Source: Asterella californica
Lineage: Eukaryota > Streptophyta > Marchantiopsida > Marchantiales > Aytoniaceae
DNA: 64,000 nt
Assembly (NCBI GenBank): GCA_036924285.1
Contig: JAYKYS010000018.1
Span: forward strand, 4,774,001-4,838,000
Direction: 5' to 3'
Position 1 is the first letter of the stretch; each line of letters begins with the position of its first letter. Under the pieces are notes generated by a model. It saw only the letters and a program-made list of their open reading frames with translations. It was not told the DNA's origin and searched no databases. This document shows, piece after piece, positions 13,627 to 23,697 of this stretch. Position numbers and translations under genes: made by a program.

Positions 13627-13718
13627 CCAAAATTTGAACATGTGGATGTGATATTGATCGTGATAAGTTTAATTACAAAGGGTTATTAAATTTGAACATC
13701 CACATGTTCAAATTTTGG
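13627..13718. repeat. 22-bp perfect inverted repeat, 48-bp spacer
   Basis: The left arm 13627-13648 starts CCAAAATTTGAACATG. The right arm 13697-13718 is its exact reverse complement. Between and around the arms, ATAACCCTTTGT (near 13584 and again near 13802) and its inverse ACAAAGGGTTAT (near 13675) add a second layer of inverted repetition. Confidence 0.8.
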
Positions 13719-14493
13719 AAGTAGAACTGATACAAGAAACAATTAAAACAAAAAAGAACAATTAATTTTTTACATATCCACAATGATTATCCAAATAGTT
13801 TAATAACCCTTTGTAATTTATCGCTTAATGGATCGTTCTATATGTGCAAAATGTTTTAAAGCTTATATTCCAAACACCATGTACATCCAAGAGACTGATG
13901 GATAGTTGATCCAAGAAACACACGAAATGATAGTTTATCCAAAAAATTGAACTCCTGTCTAGAAAAACATAATGTTATCATATATAGAAGTTATAGATAA
14001 TTCTCACAATAGTTCAAGTCACACAAAGAAAATTAAAAAAAAACAATGTCAAAAGAAACCAAAAAAGTAAGACAAATGAACTGAAAGACAGATGCTTCAT
14101 TAGTTAGTTTGGAAGTACAAGGTTGAAAAAGCATCTAGTATGATAGTGCATGACAATTAGTATAATTCTCAAGATACTACTCTTGTTAAATAAATTAAGA
14201 ATCATATCAAGATGAAATTATCTTGATGTAAACTATAAATTTGATAACATGAATATCAAGAAGATCTCTAAGTAAACCATACATTTACTCATATAACTAA
14301 ATTATCTAGAACAAGGTTGAATGAAATTAAGGCACATGTAGTATGCTATGGTATTAAAATCATTTATTTTATAAATCAGTAATTATCCCAAAAAATCATT
14401 TATTATTAATTTGAATTTGATCAAAAAACTATGATAAGAATAAACGAACTTGCTCAAAGTAATTAGATTTTATGATATATGAATATGGTGAGT

Positions 14494-14985
14494 AAATAAG
14501 TAATATTTTATTCATAGATAGATCTCCATGATCATCACGTACTTTGGACTTGTGTGGTTTTAAATATTTCAAAATTCTGCTATCAAATCAATATTTATTG
14601 TAACGATTTTTCATAAAATTAAATATTAGGTTCTTTTATAGTGCAAAGTACATGACAATCAAGGAGAACTCTGAATAAATATTAACTTTCTATTCTAGAT
14701 TTTGTGCATCATAAAATTGAATTATTTCTAACGAGGGTTGAACAATAAACCTCGTTCCAAACATAAATTTAATATTATGATATTACATTAATTTAATATT
14801 TATCTAGATATAAAAGCCTTAATAATCTTAATAATCTTAACAGAAACCTAATAATTCAGTTTTTAAGTCTGAGTAATAAATATTGATTTGATAGCATAAT
14901 TCTGAAATATTTTAAAACCACACAAGTTCAAAGTACATGATGATCATGGAGATCTATCATTGAATAAGATATTACTTATTTACAC
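14494..14985. repeat. Inverted pair of a roughly 105-bp AT-rich module
   Basis: The module at 14873-14985 reads AATAAATATTGATTTGATAG, continues through AAAACCACACAAGTTCAAAG, and ends near TATTACTTATTT. At 14494-14600 the same module is present in reverse complement with scattered differences. A third copy in the direct orientation lies at 15387-15485. The pair could fold into one large hairpin with a loop of about 270 bp. Confidence 0.75.
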
Positions 14986-15054
14986 GCTATATATCATACA
15001 TCGTAAAATAGAATTATTTTGAGCAGAGTTGAGAGATATCAAAAGACAGATAGC

Positions 15055-15115
15055 TGAAATTGCATAACAATGACTATACTTATTCTATAGGTATAGTCAT
15101 TGTTATGCAATTTCA
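15055..15115. repeat. Perfect palindrome with 25-bp arms
   Basis: Arms 15055-15079 (beginning TGAAATTGCATAACAATG) and 15091-15115 are exact reverse complements around an 11-nt loop. The surrounding sequence (AGATATCAAAAGACAGATAGC before, GAACAAATATTGAAT after) recurs near 15535-15625, but there the palindromic second arm is absent. Confidence 0.85.
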
Positions 15116-15386
15116 TGTTTGAACAAATATTGAATAATTATAAAAGTAATTTTTATGTTTAATAAATATAAACTATAAATTTAATACTAATTTTTACATC
15201 AGTTTTTTACTTCATGTGATCAAATGTTTCATCTTTTTTCACTAGAAGAGCTCCAAAATGCTAGTATGGAGAGTTCAAAATAAAATATTAAAAGCATAAT
15301 ATTACATGAATATAATATTTATCTAGATAAAAAGAATTTCATAATCTTAAAATCTGATAATTGTTTTTTAAATCTTAGTAATAAAT

Positions 15387-15485
15387 ATTGATTTGATAGA
15401 ATAATCTGAAATATTTTAAAACCACACAAGTTCAAAGTACATGATGAACATGGAGATCTATCACTGAATCAGATATTCCTTATTT
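15387..15485. repeat. Third copy of the AT-rich module
   Basis: Direct-orientation copy of the module at 14873-14985. It shares the CCACACAAGTTCAAAGTACA core and the GGAGATCTATCA segment, with one or two small differences. The duplication extends downstream into the palindrome region, so roughly 250 bp appears to have been duplicated. Confidence 0.7.
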
Positions 15486-16530
15486 ACACAAGATTTCATA
15501 CATCATAAAATAAAATTATTTTGAGCAAGATTGAAAGATATCAAAAGACAGATAGCAGAAATTCCATAACAATTACTATATTTTTAGGACACTACTTGTC
15601 GAACAAATATTGAATCATTATAAAAGTAAATTTTTATGTTCAAAATATAAAATGTAAAATATATAATTGATTAACACATTTTACTTCATTTGTTTTCTTC
15701 ATGCGATCGAATTTTTCATCTTTTTTTCACGAAAGGAGCTCCAGAATGTTAGTTTGGAGAGTCATTGGGATCAATATGTCATATCTACTTACACGAAAAG
15801 ATGGTTCTATGATAAATGATCCGTTTTATTTGCTGTACGTGGCTTTAAGCCAAAAGAAGAAGATTTTGAGGGTTTAGTCATCTACAATCAAAAATTAGAG
15901 ATAATTTGATTATTGCGAGCGGATCTTAAGGTTTCTAGAGCCAGTGGAGTCATAAAAGAAGAACCTATTGACATTTGAAGACGAATTGACAAAAGGAAGT
16001 AGTCTCCATATGGACTCCTTCAGTACAAATTTTGACATATCCGACTCGTTAAGGTTCTAGTTAGTTGTGAGGATTTGTATGTAGCTTGTTTTATGGTACC
16101 AGCATGTACATGGATGAGTTTGGTTCATGTTTCGAGTTGCGGGAAACTATTGTGAAGCTTTTTGTTAGCAAAAAGATGTTTTTCTTATTTCAAGTAACAC
16201 TTCGGTAGTTCTTGTCTTATGTTTGGATTCAAACACTTGGTTGCAAACTACAGACTACATATGCGTGTTTATTGGTTTGGTGTTTATAGAGAAAATATAG
16301 AACTATAAGCAAATTGAGATTTGGGTATATCTAACAAAGCTTATTCTCGTGGTTATTTTTCTCTCTCTCTCATATTTGTTTAGCACACGATATCTCTATA
16401 ACCAACAACCTCACACTTTTTGAGGCAACTTTCACGCAAAATGCAATACGATATCGAGGAACATTGACAAATGAACTCCCAAAAATTTATATCAAAGAGA
16501 GGTTGATCTCAAAGAGATTACATTCTCTTG

Positions 16531-17885
16531 CAGTTTAATGTATAACCTAACCCTTCCTAACGAGCGGTTAGAGAATAAATTAAAGCTTTGTATATTTACC
16601 TCCTCCATCAAAAAAGAGACCTAGAGATGCAAAAAGATCTAGAAAGAACCCATAAGGGGAGCATTGACAACCGTGGTCCTGAAACTACATATCGGAGGCT
16701 GATTCCACGCAAATCTCCTTCTCTTTGTTAGAAATAATTAGATAAGAAACTAAACTTAAAAGGTGAAACATGCATTCTCGATGAATGATGGGAAATTTAG
16801 CTCGTTTTTTGTTAGTGGAGAAATATATAACTGTTAAGCAAAAATTGTATACCAAGTAGATAAAATAATCAAAATAATTTATAAACATTAACTATTAGTA
16901 CATGCCTGAAAAGAGGAGAAGACTTGTATATAAACCATAAGCAATCAATAGACTGCCTTGCTGCTGAAGATACAAGTCTGAGAAACTGTAGCTATTTATA
17001 CATTAACTTACTGTGAGTTTAATTTATTACCTAACCTTCTGGCAGGAAAGATTAAATAATAAATAAAACCTCTGGATATTTTCTTCTTCCATCAAAAAAT
17101 AGAAAGAGGTTAATAATATGCAAGTGCTTTGAGAATGAAGTGAATAACCATGCTCGATCAACTTCAACAACTTTTGCTCTCTATATATTATCGAGAATGT
17201 TATAAATGTTATTTAGAAAATCTAGATTAAGTTTCAATAAAAATTAAAATTAAACTTATTTATTAAATATTAATCATTCTGGAAACAACTATCACGTCAA
17301 TAGAAAGCCCATAAGTGAAGTGCAGAGCCATATACTTCTCAGGGTATAAGTGAGAGGACCTGCTGAAATAAAAATAAAATTTAATTTAGCAACTAACCCT
17401 TCACGTAGAAAAGATTAAATAATAAATTAGTGTTAAGCTTACATCCCCTTCCATCTTCAAATGGAAGAGAGGTGAATATGCAAATAAGCTTTAGACTATA
17501 TGCAAGGAAAGCAAAAGTTCCGGGAAGTTGATCTTGCATGCATATTTTTGACTGCAAGCCTTCTCTTCGGCTCTCACATAGGAGAAGTCTCGAACTGCTC
17601 CTAATCGAGACTTAATTAACAGTGGCATACCAATTTTTGGAACCAAAACAATGATTTAGAACCAAAACAATGATTTATCAATTTTCTGAACTGAACCCGG
17701 ACTAACCTGCCACACATCAATTCCAGGACCTGAACCCATCCTCAACTGTGGTGTATCAGTTTCCGGTGATCGGAGTCCAGAATTTTTCATCGCTCCCATC
17801 TTCAGATGGAAGCAAGTTTAATTTATTACCTATTTATTACATAATTTATTTTCTGTCCGAAGGGGTTAGGTGATAAATTAATATA
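16531..17885. repeat. Four dispersed copies of a TTTAATTTATTACCTAACC module
   Basis: Diverged copies occur at about 16531-16618, 17014-17103, 17375-17470 and 17814-17885, spaced about 360-480 bp apart. Most contain a TAACC(C)TTC-like core, then GATTAAATAATAAAT or a related A/T stretch, then CTTCCATC(A/T)(A/T)C(A)AA. The fourth copy is partly inverted, with TTAGGTGATAAATTAA facing TTAATTTATTACCTA. No coding content accompanies them. Confidence 0.55.
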
Positions 17886-19000
17886 AGTAATAATTAAATA
17901 ATTCTTTTATTCGCTAGACTTCTTTACTTGTACCTCCGGATCCGTGCTTCTATGCGTCAAATTTACGAGTTATCTTTGTACGTTATCGCAACTGTAGGTT
18001 TAATCGTCATTTAATATTTACAAATAGATTCAATTTTAGTCATAGTTTAATCTTAGATTTCCATAACATTTGCACTTGTTCCGGTAACATAAAGGGAGAA
18101 AAAATTGCCAGATTGTTGCTATGCATTTGCTAACCGTCGGTTCCATCGAAATAAGAAGACGACAAAAGACGAAAAAAAAGAAGAAAAAGTGAGATCTTTT
18201 TGTCTTATCTATACACAAACACTTTTGGAACAAAGCCGTGAGTCCTGTTATATGCCTGCAAACTGTACATTGGATGTTTTCATTATGTAGATGGATTGTC
18301 AAAGGACAAAGAATCTGAAGACTTATACTTAGACTAGTTCCCCATTGAGAAGTCCTGAGACGATCTTGAGTCTTAGAATTGGTTTTAACCAATAATATTC
18401 CTGATTGGCCGTAAAACCGAAGACGGTATCCAAGACATCCGAATGAGCGACCTCGAGGACTTTAATCTTAGAAACTGGATCACTATCTCGTACACGTAGT
18501 TTTTTGGTTGCATAAGACAAAACACTCGGATCTTTCTCAGTCAATGTAGACGGGTCGTGTGATACGCCATGTTTTATGGAAAACTTTTGAGAGAAGACTA
18601 GTTTTTCTGTAATAGAGATCTACTCTGAAACTTACTCTTGTTGATAAGATTTTCTTATAAGAAACAAACTTTTTAAACCACACCTCTTCCATAGCTTTAT
18701 AATATGTGATTAATTCTAAACTTAAAACTTAAAAATTTATTGAAAATTGTTAAAATAAATTTTAATGATTCTTTATAAAAACCATACTTTTTTCCTAATC
18801 CAAATAAACGAAAAAAATATATTTTTCTTCACTTTTTTTACACCTAGGGTTTAATGTAGCATATCTACACTTAAACTATATACTTTGTTGTACATCTAAA
18901 CTACTTTGAATGATTCTTTGGGAAGGTTAGGTATAGCTATCTCTAGATTTGTAAATTTGTAAAATATAAAATTTTATCTTTTAATATATTTGTTTTAGTA

Positions 19001-19638
19001 AATAAAAACTAGAGGAACAGAGAAAAATTTAGATTCAAATTTATATCAAATGCATAGCCGTGAAATTCCACTGCAATCGCAGCACCTTGTTTACCAGTAA
19101 AAATTACAAAGAGAAAAAGTAGACATAGTTTTATGTACTTTCCTCTCTTTCCCGAAGAGTACTCCTTTTGAGCGGCAATCATGAACTGCGAACAGCTTCC
19201 GTTGTGAATGACCCCTGAGAGCTTGACGACGTCTCCAGCCCTGAGCTGCTGACTCACCTCAACCCCGACCCACTTCCACTTGTCTGCCCTATCGTGTCTT
19301 CCGACGTTACGTTCCTTCCCCGCCTTTGTTCTGCTCGACCTCCTTGTGCATTTTCTCTATGCGCAACTCGTGAACGCGTCCTCTCTGCGACGTCGGACAA
19401 GTCCACTTTCTCATCTTATTCCACGCCAGTTGAAGAGACAGTCGTCCACTTGGAGCGCGTGGCCGAAAGCAAATTCAGTTTGAGAGGCGGAGGGAGTTTC
19501 AGATTCATTATAAGTGCGACGATCGCAGCCGTTCCATCTTCCTTCTTAGCCCGTCGCTCGCTTGCTTTGCTCGTAGAATATGGCTTTACAAGAACGATGT
19601 TGGTCCCTTGAACTTGTGCGACCTTTCACTTTCTAAGA
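19001..19638. other. Flank left of the first copia element, possible decayed exon
   Basis: A minus-strand open stretch at 19009-19257 follows a good splice-donor-like GAG|GTGAGT at about 19258. The short translation (SQQLRAGDVVKLSG and on) matches no family I know. It could be an exon or intron of a disrupted host gene, or chance. The region is directly cut by the copia LTR at 19639. Confidence 0.25.
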
Positions 19639-19921
19639 TGTATGGTAGCAAGAACCCAACATTCATAGCACCACTCCAACAAGAGAGAAAAAACTTTTAA
19701 CAAGGAAGGAGGCTCTCGCAGCTTTCTAACAACTGGAACAAAAGAAGGGAGAGAAATATCATCGAAAGAACTAACCTAGAGGCAGCGTCCCTTCTCAATA
19801 AATAAAGAGAGTAAAACACATTAGGGATTGGATCCCCGCAACTTAGCTGTGTCCTAAGTATACTAACTGTGTATGTACATGTTATACATAGTAGCTTCAA
19901 GAGCTTTTACTACATATATCA
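19639..19921 (-). repeat. Copia no. 1, 3' LTR
   Basis: It begins TGTATGGTAGCAAGAACCC on the plus strand and ends TATATCA. In minus sense it runs TGATATATG...CATACA, so it has TG/CA ends. It aligns along its length with the LTR at 44454-44734, with scattered substitutions. Confidence 0.88.
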
Positions 19922-19936
19922 ACGGACCCCCTCAAG
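19922..19936 (-). other. Copia no. 1 polypurine tract
   Basis: The minus-strand sequence CTTGAGGGGGTCCGT abuts the inner edge of the 3' LTR, as expected for the plus-strand DNA primer of copia elements. Confidence 0.75.
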
Positions 19937-19939
19937 CTC

Positions 19940-22900
19940 ATATCAATATCTTTAACATCTAGACATAATCTGAAAATATCAAATTTATCTCCAGGTAAAG
20001 TTTTGATGAATATATCAGCAACTTGTCCACCTGTAGATACATATCTCATATCTATCTCTCCAGCCAATAATTTCTCTCAAATGAAGTGATAATAGACCTC
20101 TATATGATTGGTCCTAGCATGGAAAACAAGATTAGAAGTAAATTTAATACTGCTGATATTGTCTGTGTGTAAAACAACAAGATCAGAAAATTTCACACCC
20201 ATATCTTTCAGTAAGATGTGAAGTCAAACGGATTCGCAAGTGACATTAGTGACACCTCTGTATTTCTGCTTCAGTCGATGACAGAGCAATTGTAGGTTGC
20301 TTCTTCGATTGTCAGCTAACCGTAGAGTCTCCAAGGTTGAAGATAAAACCTGACGTAGATCTTCTATCTTGAGCACTTCTTGCTCAATCTGCATCAGTAA
20401 AACCATGTAACAAGAAAAGACCACCCGTTGCATAGTGGATTGTGAACTTCACGTATCGTAGAATCTGTCGAACTGCATCAAGATGAGGTTTCTTAGGTGC
20501 ATGCATGAACTGACGAACTAGGTTTACAACGTAACTTAGATCAGGTCTAGTAATGATCAAGTAGATCATGCTGCCTACAATCTATCTATACAAATTTGGA
20601 TCTGTCAATAGCTCATCATCCTCAGCATTTAGCTTCAGAGAAGACACAAGAGGGATAGAGATAGGCTTACAAGCTATCATCCCAAACTGTTCTAGCTTAT
20701 TCAAAACATACTATCTCTGTAAGAGCCATGTATCACCTCCATCCTCAATAGCTAGAAAGTACTTAAGTTCATCTAGATCTTTCAAATCAAACTCCACTTT
20801 CAACTGATCTTTCACCTGCTCGATAAGACTCTCAGAGGTACCAGTGATAACTAGATCATCTACATAGATGATGATCAGTATTGTGTTATCTTCGACCTGC
20901 AGAGAGTACAATGAGGAGTCTGATCTACACAGACGAAAACCAAGCAATAGTAGAAACGAGTTAATCTTGGCATTCCAAGCTCTTCGAGCTTGCTTAAGTC
21001 CATACGAGGACTTATGGACTCTACAAACTTTATTTGGATAACTCTGGTTTTCGTATCCAGGGGGTTGCACCATGTAGACCTCCTCCTACAAATCTCCGTT
21101 CAAGAAAGCATTATTGAAGTCCATTTGATGCAGTTGTCACCCTTTACTTATAGCAAATATCACAACGGTGCGTATGGAAGCCATCTTGGTTATCCGACGG
21201 ACTGGAGGTTTCCTCAAAGTCAAGACCATACTGCTGCGCATATCCTTTAGCCACAAGTCTCGCCTTGTGTTTATGGACCGAATCATCCGAATTCCTCTTG
21301 ACCTTGTAAACTCATCTACAACCAATGACTTTATTACCATAAGGTTAATCAACCAGCTCCCAAGTCTACCGATGTTGCGGAGCTGAAAGCTCAACTTGCA
21401 TGACTTGCACCCATTTTGCGTGATGCATCATCTCCTCAAGAGAACTCGATTCCTGCTCATGTACTACATTCCCATGTAGGCATGGTGTTCAGCCAAGAAA
21501 CCTTCACACTGAAAATGTTGGACATGATGTCTCACTCTGGTGGCCCTCCGCAGATCAGATTGACATGATGGTCCAACTTCAGATCCATGATATGACTAAG
21601 AGCTGTTGTTGTCGTCGTCAAAAGCATGCACAGTATCTGCACTACGCTGCTCATTGATCATCTGCTGTAACACTGGAGAGCTGTTGGAATGTGCAACCTG
21701 TATAAGTTGAACAACAAGTGTAGGGTCTTGAACCGTCGATATAGCAACTGCGAGGACTTGGTCAGACCAATGAGCTCTCATGCGCATTAGATGAAATACA
21801 GCACTACCACTACTTGAACTAGTGGCTTGAGTTGTTGTAAAATCTACATGAACTGGTTGGACAGAGGATAGAACAAATGAAACAGCAACAAAACCTGACG
21901 TAGCCTGATACCAGGATAACAACTCATAAAAAACAACATCTCTATTGATGACAGTCTCCTTGAAGTTGGTATATAACACATATATCTCTTCGTATCAGAA
22001 GCATAGCCTAAGAAGATACACTTCTCAGCTTTCGGGTTCAGCTTGCTGCGCCTTTCATCTGATACATATACAAAACATATAGAACCAAACACTTTGAGAC
22101 TTGAGAGGTCTGGTTTCTTGTCTATCAATATATCGTAAGGGGTCTTTATGTACCGCTGCAGTTGGTGCACGGTTCATGAGATAGATAACATAGGCAACAG
22201 CTTCCGTCCAATAACACTTAGGCATAGACTTCTCATTCAGCATCGCACATGTTGAGTTTGCAATGTGTCTGTTCTTCCTCTTTGCTACTGCATTCTGTTG
22301 TGACTGTAGCTGCACGTGATCTCTCTCTTGATCCCATGCTTTTGCAAAAAGATATCAAAGTGACGAGAGGATATCCTCCATCCGAACGGAGCCGTAGGAT
22401 GCAATCATTATATTGCTTCTCAACTAGGGTCTTGAATGATTGGAACACAGCAAAGACGTCTGACTTCACCTTGAAGAAGTAAACCCAAGTAAATCACGAG
22501 AAGTCATCTATGAACGAGATGAAGTACAGAGAACTATTCAAGCTTGCTTGAGATGCAGTCCATACATCAGGATGTATCAACTCCAACACCCTGGAGGCTC
22601 TAGTCTCCTCATGGCAAGATGGCTGCCTAGCTTGCTTGCCAAAATGACAAGCTTTACAAATCTGACATGAGATAGGAGATGTGAACTTGGGAAAATATGT
22701 AACTAGCTCTGACGTAGATAAGGTCTTCAACCGCTGATAGTTCATATGACCTACTCTCTTATGCCACATCTCCAAATCTGAGACTCCAGAAGTATGAACA
22801 AACATTGCAGCTTGAAGTTGAGGCTGAACATCATCCAATTTGAACAGCCTTCCTACTCGGGACCCTCTGACCACTACATTGTTACCACTAGTTTCAACAA

Positions 22901-23100
22901 GACATCCCTCGCTGTTGAATCAGACTTGATAACCATGCTCCACCATCTGACTTACAAAAACTAGATTCCTAATAATGATGAGCACATACAGTACGTCTCT
23001 CAGAGCAAAAATGTTTGAAGATGCAACAGATAGAGGAACCGTACCCATATGTGTAATGTTGTGCTGGATATCATCACCAATATAAACTATCTGGTGTCTT
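19940..23100 (-). pseudogene. Copia no. 1 pol remnant (GAG-pre-integrase, integrase, RT, RNase H)
   Basis: Frames on the minus strand, read right to left, give the normal copia pol order. GAG-pre-integrase has LEMWHKRVGHMNYQRL and CQICKACHFGKQ (zinc-finger His/Cys set) near 22.7 kb. The integrase core has FISFIDDFS and LRLRSDGG. The third catalytic position reads NAVAKRKNR, where the family has NGVAERKNR, so the essential Glu is replaced by Lys. RT near 20.7-21.1 kb has SSYGLKQARRAWN and the intact YVDDLVITG active site. The RNase H region near 20.4-20.6 kb starts after ITRPDLSYVVNLV. The frame breaks several times between these blocks. The protease N-terminal side is missing where the gypsy fragment was inserted near 23.1 kb. 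Confidence 0.9.
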
Positions 23101-23134
23101 TAGTGGCTCCTTCTGGCTGCCACTAAAGGACACC
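23093..23134. repeat. Imperfect inverted repeat at the copia/gypsy junction
   Basis: The left arm 23093-23107 (GGTGTCTTTAGTGGC) pairs with the right arm 23119-23134 (GCCACTAAAGGACACC), with one bulged base and an 11-nt loop. It sits exactly where copia protease sequence ends and gypsy integrase sequence begins. Confidence 0.7.
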
Positions 23135-23697
23135 CTTCTATTGTTCACACTTTAGTGAAAGCATGCGATGGTAAGCCCAGAGAATGGCCGAGACTACTTC
23201 CATTTGCCTTGTGGGCTGATAGAACTACACACTATACTACGACTGACTATATGCAGTTGAGCTTATCTTGGGTCAGAAACCGATCATGCCTGCTGAAGAG
23301 TACTTTCCTATGTGGGCTACGCTACCGTGGGAAGATGGTATAGATCGTGCTTCACTCCTAAATTTACGTATAAGACAGTTGGAGCGAAGGGAAGAGGATC
23401 TTGCTGATGCGCAGGAGAGGCTGAAGGTGGCTCGAGTCAAAAACAAAGAACGTTTTGACAAGACTCACCGACTACGACCGAAGCCAATACATGTTGGTGA
23501 TTGGGTTCTGGTATATGATAACACGTTGGAGAATCAGCATTCTACACTTCGTAAGTTCTCTCGAAGATGGTTCGGGCCTTATGTTGTGCTAGATGTGTAT
23601 GAGAATGCCACTTATAGTTTGCGTGAGTTGGATGGTACTCCTTTGAAGCTATCTGTGGCTGACAAACGTGTGAAACTGTTCAAGAGACGCGGAGGGT
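23131..23697 (+). pseudogene. Gypsy integrase C-terminal fragment (left piece)
   Basis: Plus-strand sequence encoding the end of a Ty3/gypsy integrase. KACDGKPREWPRLLPFALWAD belongs to the late catalytic core. A one-base frame break follows near 23250, then LILGQKPIMPAEEYFP, a charged helix, and the GPY/F module (RRWFGPYVVLDVYENATYSL). The frame ends in KLFKRRGG at the exact edge of the large element's LTR, which supplies the stop codon. No chromodomain is seen. The catalytic Asp and Glu residues lie upstream and are absent. The RT piece of the same kind of element lies 17.6 kb away, on the opposite side of the inserted element. Confidence 0.85.

Larger units (their letters stand above)
12881..19000. 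repeat. AT-rich non-coding island built of diverged direct and inverted repeats
   Basis: About 6 kb of strongly AT-rich DNA with sharp edges against GC-balanced host sequence. Open frames are few and short, and none is recognised. Several families of internal repeats occur: a 22-bp inverted pair, a roughly 100-bp module in both orientations, a 25-bp perfect palindrome, and a module recurring four times between 16.5 and 17.9 kb. No terminal repeats or transposase were seen, so its class is unknown. Candidates are a cluster of MITE-like elements, a decayed non-autonomous element, or transferred organellar or satellite DNA. Confidence 0.65.

Noticed and set aside
12881..19000. CRISPR-like or bacterial repeat array
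   Set aside because: The repeats are diverged, irregularly spaced and AT-rich, with no constant repeat-spacer pattern, and the genome is a plant one.
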